Source: Monosporascus cannonballus (taxonomy: Eukaryota; Ascomycota; Sordariomycetes; Xylariales). Taken from it: a stretch of 64,000 nucleotides of DNA. The stretch covers positions 62,001 to 126,000 of the forward strand of contig QJNS01000090.1 of NCBI GenBank assembly GCA_004154925.1, read 5' to 3'. The first letter of the stretch is position 1, and each line of letters opens with the position of its first letter. A model generated the notes under the pieces. That model had not been told where the DNA came from. It ran no database searches and was given only the letters and a program-made list of their open reading frames with translations. Positions 34,583-47,447 of the stretch are shown here, one piece after another. Position numbers and translations under genes: made by a program.

Positions 34583-36415
34583 TTAGAATACACCCCCGCC
34601 TATAATGAAGAGGCGTTCTTCCTCACGCCTTGCCCACTGGATAATCTTATTCGCTGCTTGGGCCATGACAACTCGAGGCGCGTTCGGACCGGCGACGCAG
34701 TAAAGCTCAAATATAGGGGTAACCCAAGCAAGAGAGGTCGCCTCTTCGCTCACGCAATTCAATACCTTCAAATGTGAGTGCTTCGTGTGTACGGTAGCAT
34801 GCAGACTGTGGTAGAGCGACATAAGTCTTCGGCGTTGGACCATGTTATCGAATGCCGGGTGCAGAGATGGCATGCAGAACTGCACATTGGCCTTGGATTT
34901 GAACAGAAAATGGCTGATGTGTGTACCGGGTGTGATTTCGTCGATTGTTGGGCGTCCTTTTTGGGCCGCTGCCTTGATGAGCTCGAGAAGTCTCTTCCGC
35001 TTCAACTCTGTTACGACATCATCCCGCATCTGCTGCAGGGCGAAAAAGCTCTCCTTGTCCGTGCTGATAAGGATGATGGCGATCTCCTTGTCCGTGTCTG
35101 TCGACGTCTGTGGTGTTGCCTCGTTTTCTGCTTGGCCGTCTAGGAAGCTGACGTACATATAGAGATATCCCCGGTTGTTGAAGGCAGGCAAGCATAGGGG
35201 AACCCAGTTCTCACCGCCGCCAGACTTGATGCCCCCAGACTCAAAAAGCATATTAAATATGAGCTGCAAATCGCTTGGATGCAGAGAATGACGGCGCGGG
35301 CGAATCACGCTGACTAATCTTCCACCGGCAACTATCAAACCATAGAGCAGCTTCTCAGATCTAGCCTTTAGGAATGCGTTGCTGATGGAATGTCGTTGGG
35401 ACTTTCTCAATCTCAGACATTCAAGAGCCCCAAGGAGCGACGACGGGGAACCCTTAGTGAAACTATCAGCCAAGGATGAGAGGAGCATTTCCGTACCCTG
35501 CAAAGGTTTGCGCAGGTCTGTAGACGGACGGTTCGCAAAAATGCTGTTGAGTGTAGGTAGTGTAAGGGTCGATAGAATCTGCATGTAAAGCGCATCAAGC
35601 TGGGCCCTCATCTGAGAGTCGCTTTCACCAAGTCGACTGACCGCTACAAAATAGAGCGGACCCTGAGTCGCTATGACGAAGCGTGTGTCTCCCGCAGTAA
35701 ATCCCCAAAGGGGGTTCTTAGCTCCCTCATAGAACGAGATAATTGTCTGTATGACGCCCATCGAAGAGTTGATTAGACCCAAGTCCCCGTGTCTACTGTA
35801 TATCGGTTTGCCGGCCGATGAGAGGATCATGAAATGCTTCAATTTCGATTTCCACATCTGGAGCCTGTCCTCGTCGTTCCAGTTCTCCGAAACGTCGGGT
35901 ATATCGTTAAACTCATGCTCGAAATTCGCCAAGATTGCCATTTTGGAAGACTTGACGGTTTCGAATGGCTGCACAGCCGAAGATTGCGCACGTAACAGTG
36001 CCCAGGCGGGACTTCTCTTGCTCATATCCCCAACTAACAGGCTTTCTAAGTCCCCCGGTGGACGTAGGGTAGGAGCAAAGCTCATTACGCTCATGGATTC
36101 GCCGAGGTCACTCCCACCCATAGACAACCCCCGACTCCGCATGTTCTCTTCCGGTACAACATCGATTTGATCGGCACCGGTTGAAGTATTGTCAGTATTG
36201 GTCGAGAAGGTACCACGAGAGCCATCTGGGAAGGACAGTGTCTGAATGTTCATCGATGATAGTGCAGTAGTTGACTTTGATTGTAGTTGAGGTCGCTCCA
36301 CCGACGTCACGGCATGGCCGCCTTCAATAGTCTGTGAAGGTTGTGGGGGTAGAGGGGGGGGACGCTCATCACCTAAGACGATGGCGGGTGACAACCCAGC
36401 ATCCTCACTGCCCAT
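34583..36415 (-). CDS. MON1: Vacuolar fusion protein MON1
   Basis: An uninterrupted frame encodes 610 aa. Residues 1-170 are low-complexity, Pro/Ser-rich and likely disordered. From about residue 190, [20 protein letters not shown] begins the first longin domain of the Mon1 family. It continues with [48 protein letters not shown] and the C-terminal [34 protein letters not shown]. Mon1 with Ccz1 is the guanine-nucleotide exchange factor for the Rab7 homologue Ypt7 on late endosomes and vacuoles; it is also needed for autophagy. It shares a 598-bp divergent upstream region with DOP1. Length and absence of introns are unremarkable for the family. Confidence 0.95.
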   Translation of the reverse strand: MGSEDAGLSPAIVLGDERPPPLPPQPSQTIEGGHAVTSVERPQLQSKSTTALSSMNIQTLSFPDGSRGTFSTNTDNTSTGADQIDVVPEENMRSRGLSMGGSDLGESMSVMSFAPTLRPPGDLESLLVGDMSKRSPAWALLRAQSSAVQPFETVKSSKMAILANFEHEFNDIPDVSENWNDEDRLQMWKSKLKHFMILSSAGKPIYSRHGDLGLINSSMGVIQTIISFYEGAKNPLWGFTAGDTRFVIATQGPLYFVAVSRLGESDSQMRAQLDALYMQILSTLTLPTLNSIFANRPSTDLRKPLQGTEMLLSSLADSFTKGSPSSLLGALECLRLRKSQRHSISNAFLKARSEKLLYGLIVAGGRLVSVIRPRRHSLHPSDLQLIFNMLFESGGIKSGGGENWVPLCLPAFNNRGYLYMYVSFLDGQAENEATPQTSTDTDKEIAIILISTDKESFFALQQMRDDVVTELKRKRLLELIKAAAQKGRPTIDEITPGTHISHFLFKSKANVQFCMPSLHPAFDNMVQRRRLMSLYHSLHATVHTKHSHLKVLNCVSEEATSLAWVTPIFELYCVAGPNAPRVVMAQAANKIIQWARREEERLFIIGGGVF

Positions 36416-37013
36416 TTTAACCTGAACTCTGATGATACCTGTCGCATCCTTCCTGCATGTCTTCAGTTGACTAAATTGCCCGCTCTAGCCTAAAAGCTAG
36501 TTCGCATTCGCTCATCGGGTTAAAAGGTCTCATGGAAAGTCATAGGTAGAGTAAAAGTGAGATTAATAATAATGATAATTAGTTGTCTTATAGAAGTGTT
36601 AGGTATCCACACACGTCATTGGCAGAGTTGGCCAGTGAGCAGTAACCATCCATCCCTTACTGTATTGGGCATCATATACACCTGTGCCTCCACGCGGTGG
36701 GGCTCGGTTCACTCTAGACTACAGGGCGTTTGTACCTGTGTCTAGTGGCTGAGCCAATGAAACAAGAGCCCGTTAGGCAGCTAACTTTCAAATTGCAGGG
36801 TATTACCTTCCTGCCTACGGGTAGTCTTTAGGTATCCAATTACGACGGCAAGTATTCAGAGTTGATGCACCGTGTCTTTAATTCCTAAGAAGATATTCTA
36901 GCCACAACTCAAACAGATACTCCCGGGCCTGCAATGAACCTCGGCCTTCCCAACTTCGCACCGGGACTCATGGGATCACCCATAATACCTCCATAATCCG
37001 AGCTACGGCAACA
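36416..37013. other. Shared upstream region of MON1 and DOP1
   Basis: A 598-bp divergent intergenic region with no gene. It probably carries both promoters. I see no canonical TATA box close to either start; the AATAATAATGATAATTAG stretch (36,564-36,581) is the most AT-rich part. Confidence 0.5.
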
Positions 37014-40000
37014 ATGGCCCCCGAGCCCGGCGCTCGTCGATCCTTGTCCCCAGAAAGCTCCGGACGCAATACTCCCACCCCGCGGCAATGGAGGAACCAA
37101 CTGGGATCAGGTACAGAGCTCGACTGATGTTATTGAGGACACATGGCAACTGGCTAACCGATGATTTGCTATAGAGGAATCTCCTCCCAAAGATAAGCAT
37201 TACCGAAAGTATGCGTCGGGTGTTGAGCGAGCCCTATCGTTATTCGAGACAGCCCTCCAGGAATGGGCCGACTATATATCTTTCCTGAGTAAGCTTCTCA
37301 AGGTATGAGGCAAAGCCGCCATGCTTATATATAGCCTGGAAGTTGCTGAGAATCTTCGTTTGCGCAGGCGTTACAAGCTCGTCCGTCCAGTATAACTACG
37401 ATTCCCTCTAAGGCCCTTGTTGCAAAGCGCCTTTCGCAATGCCTTAACCCTTCGCTTCCGTCGGGGGTTCACCAGAAAGCCCTAGAGGTCTATAACTATG
37501 TATTCTCTGTCGTTGGGAAGGAGGGATTGTCACGAGACCTCCCATTATATCTGCCCGGCTTGGCGTCGACCCTCTCGTTTGCGTCCTTGACCGTCCGAAG
37601 CCCGTTCCTTGGCCTTCTTGAGAAACATTTCCTCCAGGTCGAACCCAAGTCGCTACGACCAGCTATGAAGTCCATCATACTGGCGTTACTCCCAGGGTTG
37701 GAAGAGGAGACGAGTGAAGAATTCGACAGGACCTTGAAACTAATGGAGAGCTTTAAGATTGCCGTTCGTCCACCGAATAGCACGGAGCTCGGCAAGTTTC
37801 ATTCGACCGGCGATGACTTCTTCTGGCAATGCTTCTTCTTAGCTACGATAACTAGTCAAAGTCGTCGGCCTGGCGCACTCGCTTATCTTGTTCGTTGCCT
37901 GCCGAAACTAGGACCGCCTAATCTCCAGGGTCGCTCGGGGACAGCTAGTAGTAATGAGGACCACGATGACCATTCAGCGGAACTTTCAACTTTAGTAACT
38001 TCTCCCGAGCCTGGATTACTCCTACGTTGCTTCGCGGCTGGTTTAGGAGATGAACAGATTCTAATTCAAAGAGGTTTCCTGGACCTTCTCGTGACACATC
38101 TTCCACTGAACTCTACGGTGTTACAATCCAAGGTAAAATCTGACGATATGGAACTCTTACTCCGTGCGGCTGTTGGCGTTGTCACCAGAAGGGATATGAG
38201 TTTGAATCGACGCCTGTGGGCCTGGTTTCTTGGGCCGGAACCCGCGAATCGGGAACACGAGAACGGAACGGGGACGCCAGCTTCCCCTTCTGGCCATAAT
38301 CAAAATGACCTGGCCTCCAAAACTAGTTACTTCGAGGAGTATGGCTTGCATCCATTGACTCGAGCCCTGCTTTCGATGATCAACTCTGCACCAGAATGCA
38401 GCCCCGCGGAAAGAGCCCGCCCGTTCCGTATATGCCTGTCACTGATGGATAGATGGGAGATTGGAGGTCTGGTAGTGCCCGAAATTTTCCTTCCCGTCAT
38501 CTCCAGCGTCAGAAACTTCAAATCAAAAGCTTCCAATAAAGCCGAGTTCAGCGAAGTATTGCGGAGTGCCAGCGTCTTCTTTGATGGCGTTGAGAGTGGT
38601 CTCATATATGGTGAAATGGTTGGGCTCATGGCACAAGCAGTAGGTGCTGGAAACTTATCACAGTCGGAGCGTGCGGACAAACTCTCGTTGGTTCAGTTCA
38701 TCATGAAACATTTCAACATTCGTGAAGAGGAAATGGTCACTATCCACGCCCCACTGGCAGCGCTGTCGATTCTAGCCATGGTAGGCGATGTCAAGGAGCG
38801 CGGTGCAAAACTCGGAGCGGCATCTAAAGATGAGAACGATTCCGTCTCATCCCAGGCGCTTGAAATTGCTCTGAGCTTGATCGAACTGGTTCCAGAACGA
38901 GCGTTTCCTACAAAATCCGGACAGAAGGATGCTGTTGGCCCCGCGAACAGTTCTGCTATAGCGGCCGGTTCGAATGTCGAACTTCTGAGAAAAATCAGGG
39001 GCTTTTATATTTCTGATCAAGGCAACGTTGAGGCTTCTCCTCTACCATTTGACTCGCGCCTAGCTGGGCATCTGCTTCTTCAGAGAACGTGTTATTTGAC
39101 ATGCGACAGTCTCGGGTCATCAGAATCGACAGCCCTGTTGTCGAATAAGAGCCGCATTCTCACGCTCCTACTGGCAAAGGCTCCCCGGGAATACCCCATA
39201 GACACCGAGAAGCTCATCTCCTCCATACAAGGAAGGCTCTCCACGAATATTCTCCCTTTTGTCAGCTTCAAAGCTGTTTTATCTCTCTCGATACAGCTCT
39301 ACAGCGGCGAACGTATACCAACCGCCTGTCTCTCAGACCTGGTGGAACCGTTAGTTCGCCATGCTTGGGGTTTCCTGTCTTTATCAGAACCAAAATATCA
39401 TGTAGAGACTGTGCGCTGTTTATGGCAATTGCAGTCAGCTCTCACGATCGCTAATCGTGATATCGAAGCAGCTATTGCTGACCTTATGCTCAAGAACGAC
39501 ACAACTGGCTCGTTCGCCACCCGGGCCGCAGACCCGGGCCGCACATTCAGCGTACTATGGTCTCACACTTTGCAAGACGGTTCTTCACATGCGGACCGGA
39601 GACCGTCTAAAACACCTTTAGAGTTGAAGTTCGTTATTAGGTTGTCGGGAGTAGAACATTACGAAGTGATGCTTACGAGGCCTCTCTTCTTGATGCTCGA
39701 TTCTCTCCTAGACGAACGAACACAGCTGTTCATGGCGGTCAAAAGCTGGCTGAATAGTATGGTTGGCATTGACAAGTGAGTTCATTCATATAGCACGAAG
39801 CCTAACGGACTTCCACCACTAACTCCATTCTAGGCTTTTTCTGGTGTTTGTGACCAAAACCACGGAACTCAATTTCCTCAGGTCCTTACCCCAAAGTTCA
39901 AATGCTTCCGTGTCGAATCAATCTCGTGAATACTCAGCAGACGACGACCTTGATCTGGGACTCTATTATCTCCGTACTCTGTCAAACGTCTTCCGATGGG

Positions 40001-43000
40001 CACCTGATGCTTTTTGGGGCGTTCTTGCTACCCGAATGATCGAGGAACCTGGACAACTTATCGCAGAGATTGGTAAGCTGGGCATTCTATAGAAACGGTC
40101 CACTTCAGCTAACGACAACTAGCCTGTAGGGAAGGCGATTTGTCGCTTCAAGAGTTTTTCGTCCATGTCTGCATGCGGTGTATTGCTGGAAACAAGTTTC
40201 CGAGCAACAGCCAGCTGCAACTTCGTGTGGCCCAGCTACATCGGTCTGCCTTGACTTTACTACACCAGATTCTTTTGAATCCCTATGCAGAGGCGCTATC
40301 GAACCTCAGGCTGGAGGAGCCCTTGATAGAGGGACTCATCCAGTCCCTTGAGGCGCCAGATCCTTACGTCCAGGTGCTTCTACTAGATACGGTTTTTGCC
40401 TCCCTGAGACTGCGGAGTGTAAAACGCTCGGAGTTAGCATCCTCTCCGACTGGTGAAAAGCGAGCTCTTAGTTACCAGTCAAATAACATACGTCCTTCTT
40501 CTAGTGCAGAACACCCTGCCACGGAAGCCTCGTCGCCTCCCCCTTCGTTGCTGAAGTGCATTCAAGCTGGCCTGAGCTCTTCCAGCAGCAGGTCTGTCCT
40601 TGATAGTTGGGTTGGGTTTCTCACCGAGTGCTTACCATTTTACTCGAATTCTATATTCCAAGTGTTGATACCACTTGTCGAGACGCTTTGTGGCCAGATA
40701 GGTAACACATTTGAGGATCTGCGGAAGACCTTCCAGCAGACGAGCAAGACGTCTGAGGCCACCACTGCGCCGGAAACGACATTGATATCATTACTCAATG
40801 CCTTGGAGCAAGTGCTGGCCAAGGCCCACGACTGGCTCCTCGCTGAGGAGGCGAGGACGTCAATCATGAAAAGTCCCGACCAACCGCAAGGGTTTTTCGG
40901 GAATATATTTAATTCAGACGCCCCGCAGTCACGCAGCGCCACCGCGAATGACAGGTTGACGGTCCTTCTCGCATTTCAAGATGCTGTCCGCATGTGCTTC
41001 AAGATCTGGTCCTGGGGACAAGGAAGCGAAGCTAGCAGTCTAGACCCTGAGTCTGCCTCTTCGTTTAGTTACACCTCTTTACGTATGCGCAACCGCGCCC
41101 GTCGGCTGCTCGAGCATGTGTTCGCCGCTGAGGCGCTCGAATGTCTGGAGACAGTTGTGGATATATGGCGGGCATCCTTCGACAGTCCTGATGTGACTAA
41201 ATGTGCGGCTGTCCTTAATTTGCTTCCTGCTCTCGACGGTTCCCGACCGAGGCACACGATCCCAGCGATCTTCAACGCTATCTACAGTCGCACGAACCCT
41301 AATGCCCTTGATCCGTCTAGGAAGTCGACATTGACGGTTTCGTTGCAAGATATGGATCTGGTCATCTTCCTTGTCGACTATGCCCGTTCCCTAGAGGACG
41401 ACGCCATGGATGAGATTTGGCAGGACTGCATGACATTCCTGAAGGACCTGCTTGGCAATCCTTTCCCTCACAGGCAGACGCTACCGAGCCTGTTGGAGTT
41501 TGCTGCTATTCTCGGCGAGAAAGTTGATAACACTAATTTCGGAGAACAAAGGAAAATGAGAAGGGAGCTCGGGGTAGGTTCATTAGTTATAGAAGCAGGA
41601 AGACATCACTAATATTCGGTAGGACCTTTTCCTTCGACTTCTCACTGCTCTCTTCACAACTAGGCCGGTCTCGTATACGGATGCCTCGTCAAATCCACAA
41701 GCGGACACCTCACGAAATGATGACGCACAGCTCCTCTCGTCGACTAGGAGTCCTAGTGAGCGAGCAGAGGACGTAGTCGGGATCCTATCGAGCATCGTGC
41801 CGAACCTGCCGAAGATTCTCGTGGAGCCGGATCGAGTGCTAACGGCCGCTACCGCAATTTCAGCCAGCGTTATCCAGCCGGCAATTCGGTCCAGGAACTT
41901 CCCGGAGACTATCACCAAGGGCACATTGGTACTCCTGCATGAGCTGACCCGGCTGGGCGGTAATCAGAAGACGTGGAAGAAGGACATCAGCGACTCGTTC
42001 AACGATCCGCGGTTTTTCGGGTCGTCGGTCGCCCTCGTTCGAAGCGACTGGTTGCCGCTGCTGCGCCAGTGGACTCTCACGGACAATAAAGACCGCATGA
42101 CGGAGATCCTCGCGCGCATCACACCGCCTACAACGGCCGGCATTGTGTTCGGCGTGGGCGCCACATCCGCACGACTCGAAGCCGACCGCAAGACACAGCT
42201 GAACCTACGGCGCGTCGCGACCCTCATCTTAGCCTCGGGTATCGACGCGTTTGCGGGGGAGCTGCCGGCCATTCTCGACCGCCTCGTCGAGCTGCTCGCT
42301 GCGACGGCGACGTCCTCGCCATCCTCTACGACCCGCTCGGAGATCTACATGGTTGTACGTGCGCTAGTGCTGCGCACTTCTGCTGTGCACCTCTCCCCGC
42401 TGTGGCCCGTCGTCAATGCCGAGCTGCACGCGGCTCTGTCAAGCGTCGCCGCGCCGGAGAGCAGTCCCGGCGCCGACACGTTCAGTAATGCCGCCGTTCT
42501 ACAGGCCTGCAAGTTACTAGACCTCCTCATCGCCGTCGCGCCCGACGACTTTCAGCTGCACGAGTGGCTGTTTATCACGGACACCATCGACGCCGTGTAC
42601 CGCTCCGCCGCGTACCAGCCGGTGGCGCTCGTTGACGAGTTGTCGGAGGAGCTGGGCAGCGACGCTATCACGGTCAGCGGTAGCATAGGTTCTAATGCAG
42701 ATCCTACCGTCCCGGCATCATTACAGCACCAGGAACAGCAGCAGACCGACTCGAAGAGCGCATTCCGCAAGCGTATGCCCCTGCTCGCCGGCTTCGACAA
42801 GCAGCTGACCGCCGCCGTAGCGGTCGAGAACAACAACCGCAAGGACGAGCTCGTGGCGAGAGTACTGCGCCCCTTCTTCGCCCAGCTGAGCATCTTCGCC
42901 TTCGAGTCCACGTACGCTATGGGCGCGCTCGACGTGGAGGCGTGCGTCGTCGGGCTGCTGGGCGATCTGTTCGACGAGCGGACTGTCGGCAAGGCGCTGT

Positions 43001-43002
43001 GA
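37014..43002 (+). CDS. DOP1: DOP1/Dopey family endosome-Golgi trafficking protein
   Basis: Six exons encode 1,900 aa: 37014-37110, 37175-37302, 37368-39775, 39834-40072, 40123-41573 and 41623-43002. Every junction keeps frame and the introns are 49-65 bp. The Dopey N-terminal domain starts near residue 40 (KDKHYRKYASGVERALSLFE). Helical-repeat text follows (LLKALQARP, GVHQKALEVYNYVFSVVG, LPLYLPGLASTLSFA). The long remainder is alpha-helical and poorly structured by sequence. Yeast Dop1 acts with Mon2 and Neo1 on endosome-to-Golgi membranes; the Aspergillus homologue is needed for normal cell form. Length fits fungal members. The gene is divergent from MON1 and convergent with TGS1. Confidence 0.94.
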
Positions 43003-43350
43003 AAGGGAAAGGGATTTAGCATCAGCTAACTAGCACCTGGATCCAGCACCTGGATCCCTACAGGTCAAGAAGCCAACTAGGCGAGGCGTAGGAGTGGCCC
43101 TATTTTCCTCCTAAAGAAGAAGCAGCTATACGATTAAGGATTTGACCAGTTCGCTCAAAAGCAGGTGCCTGTTAGTCGTTTCTGTTGGGTGCTTGGCCCA
43201 TCTGATGTTAGAACAATGGGAAAGCTTAGGCATTAACAAGGTGTAGAATAAGACATTATTCGTTTGGGGCTCTGGCATATTTGTAGGACAGTTGTTGAAA
43301 GATGTGGAAGCGTAGACTGGATCTGGCGAAAGCATCAACATGGGTATCGA
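43003..43350. other. Convergent region DOP1-TGS1
   Basis: 348 bp between two stop codons. It contains a 13-base direct repeat (AGCACCTGGATCC twice, at about 43,033-43,058). I see nothing else. Confidence 0.5.
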
Positions 43351-44629
43351 TTAAGTTCCCTCCATATTCACATCACCGTTCCTAACATGCGGCTCTGCCA
43401 CGGGTATATACGCCACCAGTGCCTTACTGGCCCCCTCGACGCAGTACTGCACGACCTCGATCTTCTTGTAGCCACTATCACCACCACCAGCTCTCCCTCC
43501 CTCGTTCCCGGCCCTCCTCTCCTCGTTACAGCTACTACTCCTACCGCCTCCGCCTCCTTCTCTACATCGCGGGGCGAGCCGCGCGATCTGCCGCAGATCG
43601 CTCGTCCGTGGCAGGTACAGCGCGTGATCGACGGCCGCGTACGCGCCGTGCAGCCTCGCCAGGTTGTACGGCTCCATCGTGTCCAGGTCGAACACGGCGT
43701 CGGTGCTGTACCCGGGGCCGCCCCACGGCGGGGACGCGAACACGACCGTCGCGTCGGGGTCGAGCCTGAGGTCTTCCGTCAGCAGCGCGTGGTCTGCGTC
43801 TGCGGCTCCGTCCGCGTCACCGTTACCTTCCGCTGCATGAAGACGGCGATGGCCTTTGCTCTTCCCGCCCTCCCCGGTCCCGCTGTCACCTGGTTTGCTA
43901 CTGCCGCTCCTACTACTGCTCCCGCTCCCGCTCCGACGCCCGCGCGAGCCCGAGGGCGGCCGGCGACCGCGACCGAGCAGGGCCGCGTCCAGGTACTCGA
44001 AGCTGTCGCCGAGGACCCAGACGATGGAGTCGGCGACGCCGTGCAGCGCCGCGTTGTGCTGCGCGCACGCGAGCGTCGACGGGTCTCGCTCGACGGCCAC
44101 CACGCGGTCCCAGCGCCGCCGCGCCGGGTCCTCCGGGTGCGGCTGCAGCGCGAAGCTGATGGCGTTGGCGCCGACCCCCGCGAACGCGTCCACGACGGTC
44201 GACCGCGACAGCGGGAACGCCGAGTCTAAGTCGTTGGCGATTTGGCTGTGGCCGGGGGATTAGCGGTGGGGTCTGCAATTTTGGATAGGGGAAAGCAATA
44301 GGGATGCGGTGGTGTGAGGTCAGGTGAGATGGCATGGCATGGCACGAGGGAGGCGGCTTACATGGCGACCGGCTCCGGCGTCACGCCGTACCAGGCATCG
44401 TGGGTCATGTAGATTCCCTCATTGTAGTTGGAAAATATCGTGTGGCGTTGTTGCCAGTATCTGAATATACGTCAGCGGGCTCTCTGACTATCTTAGGTAG
44501 ACACATATGACTTATGAGCAGATAGGTGAAAACGAGATATACTCACTTCTGTAAGTCCCAGGGAACCTCGCCCAGTCTTCTCCAGTGATGACATTCCTGT
44601 GTCAGGGGTAACTTCCTGACTTGCTTCAT
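43351..44629 (-). CDS. TGS1: Trimethylguanosine synthase (TGS1)
   Basis: Three exons on the minus strand (44629-44547, 44460-44362, 44245-43351) encode 358 aa. The start MKQVRKLPLTQECHHW is preceded by an in-frame TAG, which fixes it. It continues EVPWDLQKYWQQRHTIFSNY, then GIYMTHDAWYGVTPEPVA and the methyltransferase core. VDAFAGVGANAISFA is the SAM-binding loop, VVAVERDP the acidic end of strand 2, and FASPPWGGPGY the catalytic motif whose Trp stacks on the guanine. TGS1 converts the m7G cap of snRNA, snoRNA and telomerase RNA to trimethyl-G in the nucleus. A Ser/Gly/Arg-rich insert of about 60 residues lies between the DSFEYLD region and FASPPWGG. It shares an upstream region with GRASP. 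Confidence 0.93.
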
Positions 44630-45094
44630 TCTTGGGGTTATTCGAGCCTGCCCAGTCTAGACATGGGAGTACGTATAAGACAAACTGAAAAGAGCGGCAA
44701 GGGCTTCGATCTCCACCCGTCGAGCACGTATAAAGTAAGCGCACCGAGTACCGCTATAACACAGTGCTGGGCTAAAGCTCTACACAAACTGGAAGGTTCC
44801 TGATGTGAACGATGCAGCTGCTGTGGCTTGCGGCCCCACGAGCTTAATGCAGGGAAGCTTGGGCCTCTTCAAGTACCATCCCTCATAAGCTCCACAGCGG
44901 GACCGTTCATAGGACGGAATATGACAGCTTTCTTGAGACTGCAACTTCAGCTTATGAAAATCCCATACGGCAGCCAACGAGTCTACATATAATCTGATCT
45001 GACCCACTCCGAGAGACACTTCGATTCCGATCTTCCAATTGTGAGGCCGGCCGATTACAACTCCAAAGAAAGCCGCGCAGTTGGATCGGAGATC
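44630..45094. other. Shared upstream region of TGS1 and GRASP
   Basis: A 465-bp divergent intergenic segment. Short frames on both strands have no recognisable content. It presumably holds both promoters; TATAAAG-like sequence at about 44,730 (plus) is the only TATA-like element I noticed. Confidence 0.45.
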
Positions 45095-46365
45095 ATGTTC
45101 AACGCTTTGAACCGCTTCATAGCCCGCCTCGATGGCGATCCACAGCAGCAACAGCAGAGACAACGGGAAAGCTACGGATTCCAGGTGCTTCGGAACACGA
45201 ATCTAGAGCTGGCGATCGAGCCTTGGTTCGACTTCATCGTGGGGATCAATGGGCGGATGATAGTACGCAAATCTCTCCCCGCGCAAACCCGGGACCGCGT
45301 GGTTTTCCTCTAACCAGGGATCGACAGGATAACCCGGACTCCCGGCTCTTCGCCCAGGAGGTGCGCAACTGCGCCGGAGGGTCCGTCTCGCTCGGGATAT
45401 GGAGCGCGAAGGTTCGTACGATGCACGCGCGCGCGACGTCAGAGGAGGGGCAAGGGGGAGCCGGCTAACACACAGGACCAAAACAACAGGGCCAGCGCAC
45501 GCGAGCGCTGCACATCCCGGTTCCGGCGTCGACGGGGTCGCTGGGCCTCTCGCTGCAGTGGACGCCGCTCTCGGCGGCGTCGGAGAACGTGTGGCACGTG
45601 CTGGACGTGGCGGCGAACTCGCCGGCGGACACGGCCGGGCTGCTGCCGTACGGCGACTACGTGCTGGGGACGCCCGACGGTACGCTGCACGGCGAGGCGG
45701 CGCTCGGCGAGCTCGTCGACGACCACGTGAACCTCGGCCGCCCCCTGCGCCTCTGGGTCTACAACCACGAGTACGACGTCACGCGCGAGGTGGCCGTGAC
45801 GCCGAGCCGCGAGTGGGGCGGCGAGGGCGCCCTCGGCTGCGTCCTCGGCTACGGCGCCCTGCACCGCCTGCCCGCACCCCTCAGCGAGCCGGTCCACGCT
45901 CCCGGCGAGACCCTGTTCGACGGCGACGGCGGCGGCGGCGGCGTCGGCAATGACGGCCAGTTCGCCACGCTGGCGCCCCCGGCCACAGCAAACGCGCCGT
46001 CGGCGCCGGGTGACGCCTTCGCCCCGGGCGCTGGAAGCGCTCCCCCTGCTTCCCCTTCGTCAAACGAGTTTCTCATCCCGGCGCAGATGGTAAGCGCGAC
46101 AAGCAGTCCGGCGAACGGCGGCGCAGCGCCACCACCGCCGCGGGGCGGCAGGAAGAAGGAGCACAGGCACGCGCACGGCCACAATCAGCTCGACGACTAC
46201 TTCGCGGAGCAGGAGAAGAAGAGCAAGGAGATCGAGGGGTCAGTTACGGCGAACAAGTCTCCGCCTCCGCCGCCACCGAAGGCCGGGTCGGGCATCCCTC
46301 CGCCCCCGAAGGCGCCGCCGAAGCCTCGGGCGGCCACCGAGGGTGACGACGGCGGTGTTGATTAA
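45095..46365 (+). CDS. GRH1: GRASP family Golgi reassembly/stacking protein (GRH1-like)
   Basis: Three exons (45095-45262, 45328-45411, 45490-46365) encode 375 aa. The start MFNALNRFIARLDG fits an amphipathic N-terminal helix. Residues 20-220 form the tandem PDZ-like GRASP region: GFQVLRNTNLELAIEPWFDFIVGINGRMI, LFAQEVRNCAGGSVSLGIWSAKGQRTR, SLGLSLQWTPL, VWHVLDVAANSPADTAGLLPYGDYVLG, and EGALGCVLGYGALHRLP. The rest is Pro/Gly/Ala-rich and likely disordered. GRASPs act at the early Golgi and in unconventional secretion. There is no Gly at position 2, so the N-myristoylation used by animal GRASPs is not possible, as in other fungi. It is convergent with OST2. Confidence 0.93.
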
Positions 46366-46650
46366 GGGGTTTGGCGCTGGGGTTACCGGGGAGTCGGATT
46401 ACGATTGGTAGATGAGCACTAAAGATATCCAATATACTGATTAAGCTAATGCATGGTGGTTTCAATTCTACTCTAGCTAGCCTGCTTCCTCTAGCAATGG
46501 GCCCCTTTTTTTCTTTAAGGAGTTCTCTTGACAGTGCTTCATTTTTTGCCGCCAGGTTATTATACAGAGCCGCTTGAGTATGCTACTTGTTAAACCCACA
46601 GACGGGGCCGGTCCTGATTCTTTCCGTCCATCGTACGCCCCTTTTACGCC

Positions 46651-47447
46651 TTAGTTTATGAAGTTAATGCAGAAGAAATGCAGGATCAGACTGCCGACGA
46701 CGTAATCCGCGAACGCCCTGGAGTAACCACCATATTAGCCACGGGCCGCCTAGGTTTGAGCCTAATATGTATGCGGGCGGGCGAGACATACCTCTCTGGC
46801 GAAATCGACGGGAACTCGGACTTGCTGGCCTCAGTAGTCTGGATTCGTAGGGATGCTACGTAACGTCAACCCACTAATTCTCGTCTAGTTGGGCTGTGGA
46901 CACGACGGATGGACTCACCGGTAAGGACGAACTGTCCAACAGTAGCAGAAAAGCCCGAGAGGAACGCATTGAAAGGCTATATGTACCATACTTCGTCAGT
47001 CAAACGTTCCATCACAAGATAAACGCCCATGTCCCATCCCAGTATAGAGCACAATACCCGTGCCAGATACGACGGTACGCCAAACGCCCCTTCGTCTTTT
47101 CCCCATCCGTCTCCCGATTCCCGACCAGAGATTGGAAAGAAAGAGAAGCCTACAAAGTTGCCCATCAGGATGCAGTACGCGAACTGCAGCGCCCCGACCA
47201 CGGCCAGGAACACCATGAAGGCGTCCAGCAGCCTCGTCCGCTGCGGCGTCGTCTTCTGGTAGTGCCGCACGATGCTGCGCACCGTCTGGCCGATGCCGCC
47301 TCCCCGCGACTCGGACGTCCTGGCGCCGCTGCTCTTCGCCGCGGGCGTCGCCGCGGGCGTCGCCGCGGGCGGGGATGCGCCGTTGTCGGTGGCCGTCGTC
47401 GCCGCCGGCGGTACTACCGGTTGGGCTGCTGATCTTTTGGGTGCCAT
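46651..47447 (-). CDS. OST2: Oligosaccharyltransferase subunit OST2/DAD1
   Basis: Four exons on the minus strand (47447-47154, 46976-46919, 46855-46792, 46717-46651) encode 160 aa. The N-terminal 55 residues are Ala/Pro/Thr-rich. The DAD domain follows: QRTRLLDAFMVFLAVVGALQFAYCILMGNF, PFNAFLSGFSATVGQFVLT, ASLRIQTT, then ISPERAFADYVVGSLILHFFCINFIN at the end. Three membrane segments are evident. Ost2/DAD1 is an essential small subunit of the ER complex that N-glycosylates nascent proteins. The first intron (177 bp) is the longest here and is open in frame, so a naive ORF reads through it. The ending with FIN rather than the usual FIG is a minor variant. Confidence 0.94.

Noticed and set aside
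43264..44229. 321-codon plus-strand frame
   Set aside because: It is antisense to TGS1, whose motifs FASPPWGGPGY and VDAFAGVGANAI are unmistakable. The plus frame is Arg-rich shadow.
44493..44744. Alternative TGS1 N-terminus starting at 44744
   Set aside because: That frame uses a GTG start and is out of frame with EVPWDLQK. The ATG at 44629 gives the family-like LPLTQECHHW and has an upstream in-frame stop.
45399..45953. 184-codon plus-strand frame over GRASP
   Set aside because: An out-of-frame shadow of GRASP exon 3 made almost only of Arg, Ala and Gly.
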